Below are positions 21,232 through 31,290 of a stretch of 64,000 nucleotides of DNA, one piece after another. The number at the start of each line of letters is the position of its first letter. The first letter of the stretch is position 1. The notes beneath the pieces are model-generated. The model saw only the letters and a program-made list of their open reading frames with translations. It ran no database searches and was not told the DNA's origin. The DNA comes from Adiantum capillus-veneris. Lineage: Eukaryota; Streptophyta; Polypodiopsida; Polypodiales; Pteridaceae. Made by a program: the position numbers and the translations under genes. The stretch spans positions 80,734,338-80,798,337 of the forward strand of contig CM043953.1 of assembly GCA_014529385.2 (NCBI GenBank), read 5' to 3'.

Positions 21232-21570
21232 GGAGTTCTTACCTTCAAATCTAGAATTTAGAGATAAATCCCAAAATTTGTAGGTTAGATTACAATAAAT
21301 GCAGGTTTTTTTCAAGCACTAAGATACACAATACTTGCTCCCAAAAACTTGAAAAACCTACGTATGAGAAATTTTACAGGGAAATTTACTATATTTGAAG
21401 GTTTTATTTTGCACGTGAGATCACACCAAACTTAAGTTCTTTCTTTAGCACTCATAGACACAATATTTTTCTCAAAAAACTTAAAAAACCTACATATGAT
21501 TACAGTAATCGTACACTAAAATACATTTCTAGGTGGGTTTGCACTAAACCTAGCTCTTTTTCCATCACTG
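21232..21570. repeat. AT-rich ~190-bp dispersed repeat, copies after the LINE
   Basis: Begins right after the LINE poly(A): GGAGTTCTTACCTTCAAATC, TAGAATTTAGAGATAAATCC, AAATTTGTAGG, then TTCAAGCACTAAGATACACAA, followed by a second partial unit to about 21570. The phrase GGAGTTCTTACCTTC also occurs at 14230-14246, just before the LINE. Confidence 0.75.
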
Positions 21571-21813
21571 GGATAGGCACTGCGACACCCTTCTCTCCCT
21601 ACTTAAAGTCTCAAAGATTTAATCTCTTGTAAGATTGGTATTGTGCTGCACAATTCTAGTAAGTCATATACATACATACTAGTATGTGACGTGTGCGTTG
21701 TTGCGGCTATAAAATGCATGTCTTCTATTCTTACTCATTTTTTCTCATTAGATGGCTTATACATTAGACTCAACATTCTCGAGTCCATGATATTGTCCCC
21801 TAACTTGATGTAG

Positions 21814-22032
21814 GAAGAGATGAAGAATGGTTTACAGACATAGAAGCATGTTGGTGGGACACTAGCCTTCAAAGGATCATCTCCATACGCATCCCACATT
21901 CACGCAAACCAGCAGTTCAAGAAACCATTAATGTCTTAGACATCATGAAAGGTGTAGATGAGGGAGAATCTCCCTCTTCACCATCATCATTAGAAGTTGG
22001 ATCAATGGCTCCTTCAACAAATAATGAGGTGA
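21814..22032 (+). other. Orphan exon-like reading frame
   Basis: A plus-strand stretch of about 72 codons that reads like real protein: GRDEEWFTDIEACWWDTSLQ, then PHSRKPAVQETINVLDIMKG, then a Ser-rich acidic tail. It is bounded by a plausible acceptor (TTGATGTAG before GAAGAG) and a donor (AATGAG before GTGAAG), with an in-frame TAA just upstream. I do not recognise the family, and no partner exon is evident nearby. It may be a remnant of a host gene broken by the LINE and repeats. Confidence 0.35.
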
Positions 22033-22054
22033 AGCTTCACTTTTTCATTCTAAA

Positions 22055-22835
22055 AGAATAGATTGCAAGAGAAGTCGAGCCATGTGAAGAAGTGAAATGA
22101 AAGGTGAAATAACAAGTGAAAGAATCACGATGGCTTTTTAAAATAATTAGAACGTGATAAAATCATTAGGTTGAGTTTAAGTAGAATCAGTGTTCAAAAA
22201 ACGATTGCCTTAGCTTAGCCTTGAGCCGGTTGAAAATGGAGACTACCTGGTTGCAAACCATGGTAAAGCGAAGAAAAACTGGTGAAATATGTGAGAAAAT
22301 AGTTCAAAAATCCTAAAAATTTTAAATTTATGCTAGTATTTTCAGTTTGCTTCTTTGTGCGAAGGAAACTCAATCGACAGCCGCTTAATAAAAGAGATTT
22401 TCATGAATATTGACTAGAATTAAGTTATAGAATGTAAGAAAAGTCAAGCCATGTGAGAATGTGGAATGAAATGTGAAATTAAAAAAACTAATTAATATAT
22501 ATATGTGTGTGTGTCCATAGAATTTAGTAGAACTATGCAAGTGAAGTTTCACTTTAACATTTTAAACCAATAGAATGCAAAAAAAGTCAAGACATGTCAG
22601 GATATGAAATGAAAGTGAAATAAACAGTGAAAGTAAGTCTCCATCATGCACCGAAAACAATCAAAGTCTCCCTAACCCAGCACAACACTAAGGTTTCTTT
22701 TAGAACGCAACAAATATATCCATTTAATACTTTAAAACCAAAAATAACATTTAAGGTAAGTCTCAATCAGTCATCACTGAAAACATTGAAAGTATGCCTA
22801 ACCCAACACTTCTCTAAGGCTTCTTTTAGAAAGCC
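22055..22835. repeat. Diverged direct repeats
   Basis: A unit with AAGTC(G/A)AG(C/A)CATGT and GAAATGAAA(G)GTGAAAT recurs near 22070, 22440 and 22585. A second unit of about 78 bases (GTAAGTCTCCATCATGCACC, ending CTTTTAGAA) recurs at about 22632 and 22756. There is no coding signal. Confidence 0.65.
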
Positions 22836-23590
22836 AGAAAAGAAAATAAATGATCGTATGTCTTTTATCGACAATAAAACCTTCAAAGGCAGACTGGGAT
22901 AAAAGTCACCAAAATGAATTCCCTTTTGCCGAAATTCAATTCGACTCTTTGGTAAAAGGCATTAGAACCAATTTCAACCCCCCTGCCCCCCCCAAAAAAA
23001 AAGAACACACACACACACACACACACACACACCAGGAAAGATGTCATCAAGGTAGGATTGCGGCAACCCTTCCTTTGGGGGTAAATCCTACTTGCTTGGA
23101 TTTGCACTTGTGTGTGGTTGTCGATCGGCCTTGGTGTGGGGGCAAGAGACCTTCTGGTGGCAGCAATCCACTCGCTTAGTGGCACTTTCACTTCCATGGT
23201 GGGTTTGTAGATTGATTCCACATGGGAAACTTTTGTGGGGCTTGGATCTCCTTCCTAGCTTGCTACTCGATGGTTCAACCAAAATTTGTCTATATGCGCA
23301 TGGGACATCAAGTGCAAGAGATCATGATCAGCCCCGATTATTGTTATTCCAAGTGCTCCCCTACTAATCTTATTTGGTGTCATGCAGTGATTGTGTTGTT
23401 CGTCCAACTCTAAGATTTATGCACTCAAAGCTGCAGGTTTCTAGTTTCCAGGTAAAACGCCAACTCTTATGGACTGATATAGGTTGTTTATGTTGATATG
23501 ATGCTCAGTAGATTCCTTGGTTAGTTGTGAGTATGGCTTTTTTTTGTGCTTCTTTTTGGTTAATACAATAATTCTCATGTAGTACGTGAG
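22836..23590. other. Unassigned DNA with a (CA)n tract
   Basis: Contains a CA microsatellite at about 23006-23032 after short C and A runs. Frames of 60-110 codons occur on both strands around 22850-23410, but none carries a recognisable motif and they are interrupted. No function is assigned. Confidence 0.5.
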
Positions 23591-23758
23591 TATTGTGGTG
23601 TGTGGTCGTGTAGGGTGTGGTCGTGTGTCCGACCACCTAGTGTGGGAGGACACCTCTAAGTGTTCTTGGAATGTAACCTTTCCAGTGCTCAATATAAGGA
23701 GCTGCCTCACTCATTGAGGGCAAGCTTAGTTTGGTCCAGTCTCTCTCTCTATATTGTA

Positions 23759-23940
23759 TGTGGTGTGTGGTCGTGTAGGGTGTGGTCGTGTGTCCGACCA
23801 CCTAGTGTGGGAGGACACCTCTAAGTGTTCTTGGAATGTAACCTTTCCAGTGCTCAATATAAGGAGCTGCCTCACTCGTTGAGGGCAAGCTTAGTTTGGT
23901 CCAGTCTCTCTCTCAAGTGTCTTGTAGTGAGCACACTACA
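23759..23940 (+). repeat. Short LTR, plus strand
   Basis: Starts TGTGGTGTGTGGTCG and ends GAGCACACTACA, 182 bases. It contains GACCACCTAGTGTGGGAGG and CAATATAAGGAGC, possibly a TATA-like element. The copy at 23594-23758 lies directly head to tail before it but lacks the last ~25 bases. Confidence 0.85.
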
Positions 23941-24587
23941 TTGGTGGAGACGGCGTGCACCATTTCTTGATTGTTATTTCTTTCATTTCTTGCTACGCAC
24001 TGCATAGGCGATGGCATTCACCTTAGAGCCAGACTAGAGCCCTTCCTTCCCTCGCCTCGCATCGCGAGGATGAAGGCGGGTGCCGTTCTACAAAGCAAGG
24101 CACCATGAATGCGTGTGAGGATGAAGGCATGTCGTTGTTCAGGACGAGCTCTGCAGCGCTACTGTGCAATTCATTTTTTGTGCATCCCGAGGATGAAGGC
24201 GGCCTTCATTAATGGTGATGCAGAAGGGTTGCGCTGTCCAAATGCTGAGGATGATCTGCGCGCCTCATGGAGAGTCCTTTTCAGCGTGCGCCTACTGTGT
24301 TGTTGACGACTTGCTAAGAGGTTGTCGGATTGATGTTGCGAGCTTGTCCGATTGCTGCTGGAGCAGTGTGTGCTTCTATAAGAGGAGGCAGTTGCCTCTT
24401 TCTCTCTCCATCTAAGTATGCCGCACAGAAAGGGAAGGATAACACCTACGACACAACTCGATGTGCAAAGGAGGCTGCCTATGATGTTGCTCAGCGGGCG
24501 AAGAGACGGGAGTTGTTGCAGCGTGGTTGCAGAGGTGCCCAGTCTTTATGCTCTCATAGTTGTGATGCAGAACCCCACAGTAGATAG

Positions 24588-24769
24588 TGTAGTGTGCTCA
24601 CTACAAGACACCTGAGAGAGAGACTGGACCAAACTAAGCTTTCCCTCAACGAGTGAGGCAGCTCCTTATATTGAGCACTAGAAAGGTTACATTCCAAGAA
24701 CACTTAGAGGTGTCCTCCCACACTAGGTGGTCGGACACACGACTACACCCTACACGACCACACACCACA
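24588..24769 (-). repeat. Short LTR, minus strand
   Basis: Near-identical reverse complement of 23759-23940. It is followed on the plus strand by the reversed purine tract CCTCCCCCCTTA, which fits a 3' LTR of a minus-strand copy. Confidence 0.85.
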
Positions 24770-25807
24770 CCTCCCCCCTTAGGGAGAAAAAGATGGACAT
24801 CTTTTTACAATTTTGGACTGAGAAGGGACTCGACCTAAAGGGTTCAGCTCCAACGCCTCATCTGGGGGGAGTGATCATACAACAGCTTAGCGGCTAAGGA
24901 TTGAGCTTGGACTCGACTAGAGAGAGAACATCATCACGCCGAACACATCAAGGCATGGAACGCGTACGTCTCGCTTATGCAAACATCAGGTCGCTATCCC
25001 AATGTAATGGACAAGACGAGGAAGGACAAACTGAGGACTTGACATGTTATTTTTGCGACATACATCCATTTCCATAAGGGGTTTGGTGTGACGATAAGGA
25101 TTGGTCGACAAGACTGAAATGACAAAAGACTATCACTAAATGCGTAAAAATAACAAAAGACTATCTAATGTGGGGTTTTGCATCACAACTATGAGAGCAT
25201 AAAGACTGGGCACCTCTGCAACCACGCTGCAACAACTCCCGTCTCTTCGCCCGCTGAGCAACATCATAGGCAGCCTCCTTTGCACGTCGAGTTGTGTCAT
25301 AGGTGTTATCCTTCCCTTTCTATGCGGCATACTTAGATGGAGAGAGAAATAGGCAACTGCCTCCTCTTATAGAAGCACACACTACTCCAGCAGCAATCGG
25401 ACAAGCTCGCAACATCAATCCGACAACCTCTCAGCAAGTCGTCAACAACACAGTAGGCGCACGCTGAAAAGGACTCTCCATGAGGCGCGTAGAGCATCCT
25501 CAGCATTTGGACAGCGCAACCCTTCTGCATCACCATTAATGAAGGCCGCCTTCATCCTCGGGATGCACAGAAAATGAATTGCACAGTAGCGCTGCAGAGC
25601 TCGTCCTGAACGACGACATGCCTTCATCCTCACAAGCATTCATGGTGCCTTGCTTTGCAGAATGGCACCCGCCTTCATCCTCGCGATACGAGGCGAGGGA
25701 AGGAAGGGCTCTAGTCTGGCTCTAAGGTGAATGCCATCGCCAATGCAGTGCGTAGAAAGAAATGAAAGAAATAACAATCAAGAAATGGTGCCCGCCGTCT
25801 CCACCAA

Positions 25808-25831
25808 TGTGACGTACACGTCACGTGAGGC

Positions 25832-25883
<52 letters not shown>

Positions 25884-26023
25884 TACTACAAACTGAGCGT
25901 GTCTTCTCTCAAAGGAGAGCACCTCTTCTTATACTAAAGGGCGGGGTTACATTCCAAGATGGCTAGCATCAAGAACTACCAAGTGTCCTCTCACATTGGT
26001 CGGACACATAACCACACCCTACA
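25808..26023 (-). repeat. Short LTR, minus strand, divergent with (GA)n
   Basis: Shares the two ends and the GGAATGTAACC and TCCGACCA blocks with the other copies. The middle differs and holds a GA run at 25832-25880. The primer-site motif (reversed CACCAA) abuts it at 25802-25807. Confidence 0.75.
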
Positions 26024-26435
26024 CCTCCCCCCTTAGGGAGAAAAAGATGGGGATCTTTTTCTAGTCTTTTCATCGTTAGCTCATTTCGCAATCTAGTTTT
26101 TATTGAATAACCGTTACCATCACACCAAGCTCCTTCGGGAAGGAATGCATGTCGCAAAAATTTTGCACCCAATCCTCAGTCAATCCTTCCTCGTCTTGTC
26201 CATTACATCGGGATAGCGACCTGATGTTTGCACAAGCGAGATGTATGAGTTCCCTGCCTTGATGATGATCGGCATGATGTCGAGTCTAGTCCCCCAAGCT
26301 CAGTTTCTTAGCCCCTAAGTCGTTGTATGATCACTCCCCCCGGATGAGGCGTTGGAGTTGATCCCTTCCTGTCGAGTCCCTTCCCAGTCCAAACTTGTAA
26401 AAAGATGTCCATCTTTTTCTCCCTAAGGGGGGAGG

Positions 26436-26602
26436 TGTGGTGTGTGGTCGTGTGTCCGACCACCTAGTGTGGGAGGACACCTCTAAGTGTTCTTGGAATG
26501 TAACCTTTCGAGTGCTCAATATAAGGAGCTGCCTCACTCGTTGAGGGCAAGCTTAGTTTGGTCTAGTCTCTCTCTCAAGTGTCTTGTAGTGAGCACACTA
26601 CA
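26436..26602 (+). repeat. Short LTR, plus strand, rightmost
   Basis: 167 bases, preceded by the tract TAAGGGGGGAGG. It is shorter than the copy at 23759 because one GTGTAGGGTGTGGTC-type internal repeat is missing. Confidence 0.85.
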
Positions 26603-26997
26603 GTATCGTAAATAAAAAAATAAAAAAATTTCACTATGGTCTACGCAAGGCTATTAGAGGAATTCAATATAAGAGAATCTTTGTTAGAAAACCAAAAAAA
26701 GTGACAACAGCATTTTAAAACAATTTTTATCACAATTTTTGAAAACAAATGTAACAATGAACTATTTAGAATACAATATATTCAGATTACAAATGCAAAA
26801 ATGAACTATTTATATTGCAATTTATTTAGATTACAAATTTAAGAGTGAATTATTTCGATGACAATACATTTATAAGCAAAAAAATAATGAAGAAAACACT
26901 TGGAAGCTTTGTAACAAATTGAGAAAAAAAATGTGAAAGAGGATGAGAAATATTGTGTATGACTGAACACTCGATGCCCCTCGTCATTATATGGCAC
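26603..26997. other. AT-rich noncoding DNA
   Basis: Very AT-rich. The phrase GAACTATTTA(G/T)A..CAATATATTCAGATTACAAAT recurs two to three times between 26755 and 26870, indicating a decayed short tandem repeat. No coding is supported. Confidence 0.6.
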
Positions 26998-27352
26998 GAA
27001 CATATGGTCCAGAGGGGATCTAGGGCCAAAATTTGGGCGGGGCGAGGCGGCTTTAATCTTAGCCCTCGGATCATCTAGTGAACTAAGGGTGAAGTAGGGA
27101 TAGGTAAACTAGGGTGTGATCATGTGCCATGCCAACATCGCTAGCATGGTCGTTGGGCATTCATGTGGAAATCGAGAGGTCTTGGATTCGACCCACACCC
27201 CACGAGGCGGGTGAACCTAGGGTGCCATTTTTGCTCGGAGATCACCCCGAGTGCACCTTTAGTTCACCCCCTAGTTCACCACTCGATCGGATGACTGAGA
27301 TCAAAGCCGCTTTGCATCCCCAAATTTGGGCCTTGGATCCCTCTGATTGAGC
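26998..27352 (+). repeat. Foldback repeat with SINE-like (tRNA-derived) centre
   Basis: Inverted arms of about 90-110 bases at about 27010-27105 and 27260-27345. Both carry CAGAGGG.ATC, GGCC.AAATTTGGG, GCGGCTTT.ATCT and GTGAACTA in mirrored order. Between the arms, CTAGCATGGTCGTTGGGC (27141-27158) resembles an RNA polymerase III A box and GGATTCGACCC (27184-27194) a B box, about 30 bases apart, as in tRNA-derived plant SINEs. It does not fold as an obvious complete tRNA. It could be a SINE with a foldback body or a MITE that took up a tRNA-like sequence. Confidence 0.5.
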
Positions 27353-27599
27353 CTGTGTAAGATAGTGACGAGGCTCAATGCCCCTCTTTAAAGACAGAAA
27401 GACACAAATGTCAACACCCTCTCACAAAGGCCTACTAAAAATAATAAAAAGAAAATTTTGTTGCCATGTGGCACTCATCAACAAGCTTTATCCAATGGTT
27501 CACAATTGTACCCAAAATGCAACCCTTTACTAAGGCCTTATGAAGTCCAAAAAGAATGAGCAACACTATGGCCTTGCCCTTTGAGAAGACTAATAAAAA
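27353..27599. other. Unassigned DNA
   Basis: No motif or repeat recognised and no reading frame worth reporting. Confidence 0.5.
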
Positions 27600-28156
27600 T
27601 AAAAATGCAAAGACCCTGAATGTGTTTAGGGCTTGCTATGGGTTGGGTACGTGTAACCTTTTTGCATGCGAGGTCAACCCTAGGGCTGAAGGGCCTTTGA
27701 GGATGCTCCAATAGAGCAAGACTGGGGGTTTCCCAACTATAGATAGCCCATCTTTTTGGAGCTCCGCGGGACGAAAGTCCTCCTGCCTCCTCTCGGGGAG
27801 GAGAATGGCCTCCAAGTGCGGTTGGGTGTTGGCAATTTGGACATTTGGAAGGGTTTGCTACTTGGGGCGGGCTCCTTCCTAGGATGTAAAGCACGGGGTG
27901 GTAATTTTTTGAGATGCAGGGCACTGTTGTGAGGGTGTGTTGGGATGGATCCCTTGTTTTCCAATGATCTCTCTATTTGTTTAGATACTCTGGCTCGTCT
28001 TGTTGTGCTTGCAAATTTTTTTTGGGTGGTATGTTGATGATGGTCATGTGGTTTTCGTGATGCCATAGCTCAGTGTGAGCATGGCTGTTGATGTATTCTT
28101 TTTGGCTATGATAATAAATCTATTACTTACAATCGTGAGTTTTACAAAAAAAAAAA
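27600..28156 (+). mobile_element. 5'-truncated LINE-like tail with poly(A)
   Basis: Ends TTACAATCGTGAGTTTTAC followed by a run of A at about 28145-28156, matching the end of the LINE at 21190-21231 (CACAATTGCGAGTTTTG plus A-run). It has the same tail and orientation, but no zf-RVT coding is recognisable upstream. It is probably a short 5'-truncated copy or a related element that shares the 3' end. Confidence 0.5.
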
Positions 28157-28239
28157 GACTAATAAAAAGAAGGCCCACAATGTTTTCATATTCAAAAAAA
28201 TCATAATCCTGATTTGTTACCTTGTAAATTAGGATTTCC

Positions 28240-28820
28240 AATAATCTTAATGAGGGGTCTCTAGCCTATAAATAAGCCCCTCTCCTTCTTGTAAAATCAT
28301 CTCCAAGATTTCACATAGCACCCCAATACTATAGGCATGAGGAGAGACTTAGGTGTGACAACCACTTTGTGAGTCTCACACTTGGTGTGAGAGAAGATTT
28401 GATGCTACACATTACAAGTGAGAGAGTGTGAGTGCCCTATCTAAAACCATTATTGTATATGCTCCCCATTTTCAACAATTTTGAGGTTTTGGTGCTTGGC
28501 AAATGTGTATCTTGGCTCTATAATTGTTGTCCTTCACTTGTGCCGCGTGGTTTGGTGAATGCAAGGTGACTCATATCTTTTAAGTTCCATCATTTGAGCT
28601 TGTTTGAGAAAGTGGTTAGTGTGTTTTCATTGCCAAGTTTCTTGTTCATTGTAAGAGGGTTTTGTGGTGAGAGGTTTTCCACACCCTAAGACAATGTGTA
28701 TGTGGTAGCAATATTTACCATTCACTAATTGTTGGTTTAGTTTATACAAGCTCCGTGATAATGTGATAAGTATACAGCCTTACCTTGCAAGTTGTCAATC
28801 AGGTATTTGCACAAACTCCC

Positions 28821-28866
<46 letters not shown>

Positions 28867-29100
28867 CCCTTTGCTCTGACTCTCTCTTATGCCATTTGGT
28901 GTGTGTCTTTGTGTGAGATTGCTTGTGTGCGTTTTGTTGCACCTCTTCTTGGTTGTGACAAATCTTGCATCCTAGTTCGCATCCCATAACTAGGTGGTGC
29001 CCATATCTTGTTTGGGTTTGGTTGTGGGTTTGTTGTTGTGTTGTGCTTGTGGTTGTACCAAACCTAATTGAGCAGTATGGGAGCCTTGAGGGGTGTTTAG
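28240..29100. other. Possible LTR or leader remnant with TATA-like box
   Basis: TATAAATA at 28267-28274 follows a GC-poor promoter-like stretch and precedes about 500 bases without coding, which could be an LTR/leader. A (CT)n run at about 28824-28862 lies within. The boundaries and the owner element are not clear. Confidence 0.3.
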
Positions 29101-29740
29101 AGGTCACCTCTCTTATTGCCTGTCCCGGACCGCCTCACCATCATAGGTCGTAGTGGCATATTATCCATTCTCATTGGCATGCATCGCATCATCAAAAAAA
29201 TTCTTTCACATCGGCAAACAAAGTTGGCCACCAAATGTCTTCCACCAATATGGCTTTGGTTGTGGTTTTGTGAGAGAAGTGACCAGACCTTTGGCACACA
29301 GTCTAAGTTGTTGGTCTTTCCCTCGTCGATAGAGCTGGTTACTTATCATTGTATAGTTGGCTATCTCAATTTCTATTGCTTTTTTTTGTCATTTACTCAT
29401 GTCTTATGGGAATATTCTATTAGTCAGATACTCTACCAGGTATCTACTCCACTGTGGTGTTACTGAAATGTGGAATAACATGGCATGGGGTATGACAACT
29501 TTTTTTCTTTACATTGAGAGCAATCATTCACGTAATGATAAACGTCTCTCTTCATGGTAGGCCAATGAACACCCAAGCAAGTTAATCTTTGTAAGGTTTG
29601 ACCTCGTGCAAAATGTAGACCCACAATTGTGGTATGAGCTTGACTCAAATAGGCTTCTTGTTCCTTAGGATTAATTCACAAGATCAGGATCCCATCCTTG
29701 TTTTTGCGATACAATCTTCTGGCCAGCAATTGATATAGGA
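29100..29740 (-). pseudogene. Integrase N-terminal zinc-binding region
   Basis: The frame at 29460-29648, extended upstream to about 29740, shows QAHTTIVGLHFARGQTLQ, then LGVHWPTMKRDVYHYVNDC and SQCKEKK, the H-H-C-C zinc-binding module before the integrase core. Downstream, in other frames, is WSRYLVEYLTNRIFP, then YTMISNQLYRRGKDQQLRLC. That is the kind of text expected just before an H2C2 module, followed by a second, very decayed module. The catalytic core with its D, D and E is not visible. Confidence 0.62.
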
Positions 29741-29929
29741 CGGATTGCTCAATCAATCATGGTGTAATAGGAATTGGGATTTGAGAATCCACTTGTGCTA
29801 TAGTCATTAAGGACACAAGATCTTCTGACCATATTGGAATATTTTCCACAAAGAACAGATATGCATCTGGTAAGTCATCCCACACCCCTTTAGGTGCTTC
29901 CCTAGTGATGAGTCTTGATAGATGATCTG

Positions 29930-30290
29930 CCTGCTAGTGAGTAGTGCCTTTTTTAACTACAACTATGAAGTCAAATTCAAGTAGGATGATAAACCATCTT
30001 ATTATCCTACGTGTATTGCATGGTTTATTCACTAAATAGAGTAAGGCTTGATGTTCTACCAAAAAGACAAATTTCTTGAATAAATACATCATACCAAGAC
30101 CTTCTCTTTCCGTGGTTGTATAGTTCTTTTTCGCCATGTGTAATTGTTGACTAGCATAGGAGATAGGAAAATCCATGGTTTTATCTCCTGGTTTGGGCTA
30201 AGATGCAGCCAATGGCATAACTTGAAGCATCAACATGTGCGTGGAACACTTTGTTCCAGTCTGAAGATTTTAGGATTGGTGCTGAGGTAA
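29930..30290 (-). pseudogene. Gypsy RNase H domain remnant
   Basis: Contains FPISYASQQLHMAKKNYTTT followed by EREGLGMMYLFKKF and a hydrophobic stretch, the conserved second half of Gypsy RNase H. The first catalytic Asp region appears upstream as FHAHVDASSYAIGCILAQ in a broken frame. Confidence 0.68.
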
Positions 30291-30399
30291 AGGCTTGCTT
30301 AAGATTTTGAAAGGATTCCTCACATTCATCAGTTCATTCAAAGTGAGTGATAAGGCTATATATGGACTTACCAATTACTGCATACATGTAGATAAATCT

Positions 30400-31129
30400 A
30401 TGATAGTAGCCACAATGTCCCATAAATGCTTGCACTTTCTTTGACTGATGTTGACCTAGCCATTTCAGCAATCACCACCACCTTCTCCATGTCTGTGGTG
30501 GCTATACCATTTTTTGACACAATATGTCCAAGAATTTTTCCTTGTCTAACCATAAAAATGCATTTTTAAGGATTTAAGAAAATTCTATATAGACGGAATT
30601 TCTCAAAGACACATCGTAAATGTTTGAAGCGACCTTCTCATTTTGTGGAGTGCACACAAAGATCGTCCATGTATCCTTCCAAGAAATTCTGCAGATATTC
30701 CTTAAAGGCATGGCTCATTAGCCTTTGGAATGTTTTTGGTGCATTGGTCAAACCAAAAGGCATTACTCAATAAGCAAAAATTTCCCATTTTGTGGTGAAG
30801 GCCATTTTATGTTGGTCTTTGGGATCTATAGTCAATTGGTCTTACCCACAGAAGCCATCCAAAAAGCTATAAGCTTCCTTTCTCACTACTTGTTCTAGCA
30901 CATGCTCTATGATGGGAAGAGGATAGTTATCTCGTATAGTGGTGGAGTTTACCTTTTTGAGATTTACACACACTCTAAGTTTTTCATTCTTTTTAGGCAC
31001 CATGACAATTGGTGATACCCAATTAGTGTGTTCTATTTCATAGATAAACTCAACCTCCTTGAGTTTTTTGGCAAAGGTCTCATTATATGTGTTTGGTCTT
31101 TGTCTGTTGGGCTTAACATCATCTCTCAT
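30400..31129 (-). pseudogene. Gypsy reverse transcriptase remnant
   Basis: The open part (30842-31129, 95 residues) has SPIVMVPKKNEKLRVCVNLK, then DNYPLPIIEHVLEQV and AYSFLDGF, the N-terminal RT blocks. Further along, in frames with several stops, are MPFGLTNAPKTFQRLM and GYMDDLCVHS, the latter with a YMDD catalytic box, then KCIFMVRQGKILGHIVS. It would copy element RNA into DNA; stops within and between the blocks make it non-functional. Confidence 0.75.
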
Positions 31130-31290
31130 AGGGATAGTATGCTAGCATATGGCAGGATCCACCCCTTTGAGATCTTTGTATGACCATGCAAAGACATCCC
31201 TATATTTCTTTAACGTTCTTACGGGAATCTCTTCTTTTTCTTGCGACAGATCCACAACTATGTATGTAGGTTTTGGCTCTTCTCCATGCT

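Larger units (their letters stand above)
23594..26602. mobile_element. Cluster of short-LTR noncoding retroelements (TRIM/LARD-like)
   Basis: Five copies of a ~165-216-base repeat with TG...CA ends. Copies on the plus strand are 23594-23758 (3' end altered), 23759-23940 and 26436-26602. Copies on the minus strand are 24588-24769 and 25808-26023 (divergent). Each LTR 3' end that borders an interior is followed by TTGGTGGAGACGGC, a candidate primer site, and each 5' end by a purine tract (TAAGGGGGGAGG). The interior at 23941-24587 returns in reverse at about 25165-25807, and the 3' interior at about 26100-26435 returns in reverse at 24770-25110. The outer ends are flanked by AGTAT/GTATC, a possible target duplication. 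Only short frames of about 60-85 codons occur, and equivalents appear on both strands because of the inversion. No gag or pol is visible. Confidence 0.78.

Noticed and set aside
24109-25639. Small proteins of 65-85 residues repeated on both strands
   Set aside because: They fall in the mirrored interiors of the short-LTR elements and have no domain. Symmetry, not selection, explains their similarity.
27120-27210. Functional tRNA gene
   Set aside because: Only A-box and B-box-like words are present. I cannot form an acceptor stem or a credible anticodon arm.
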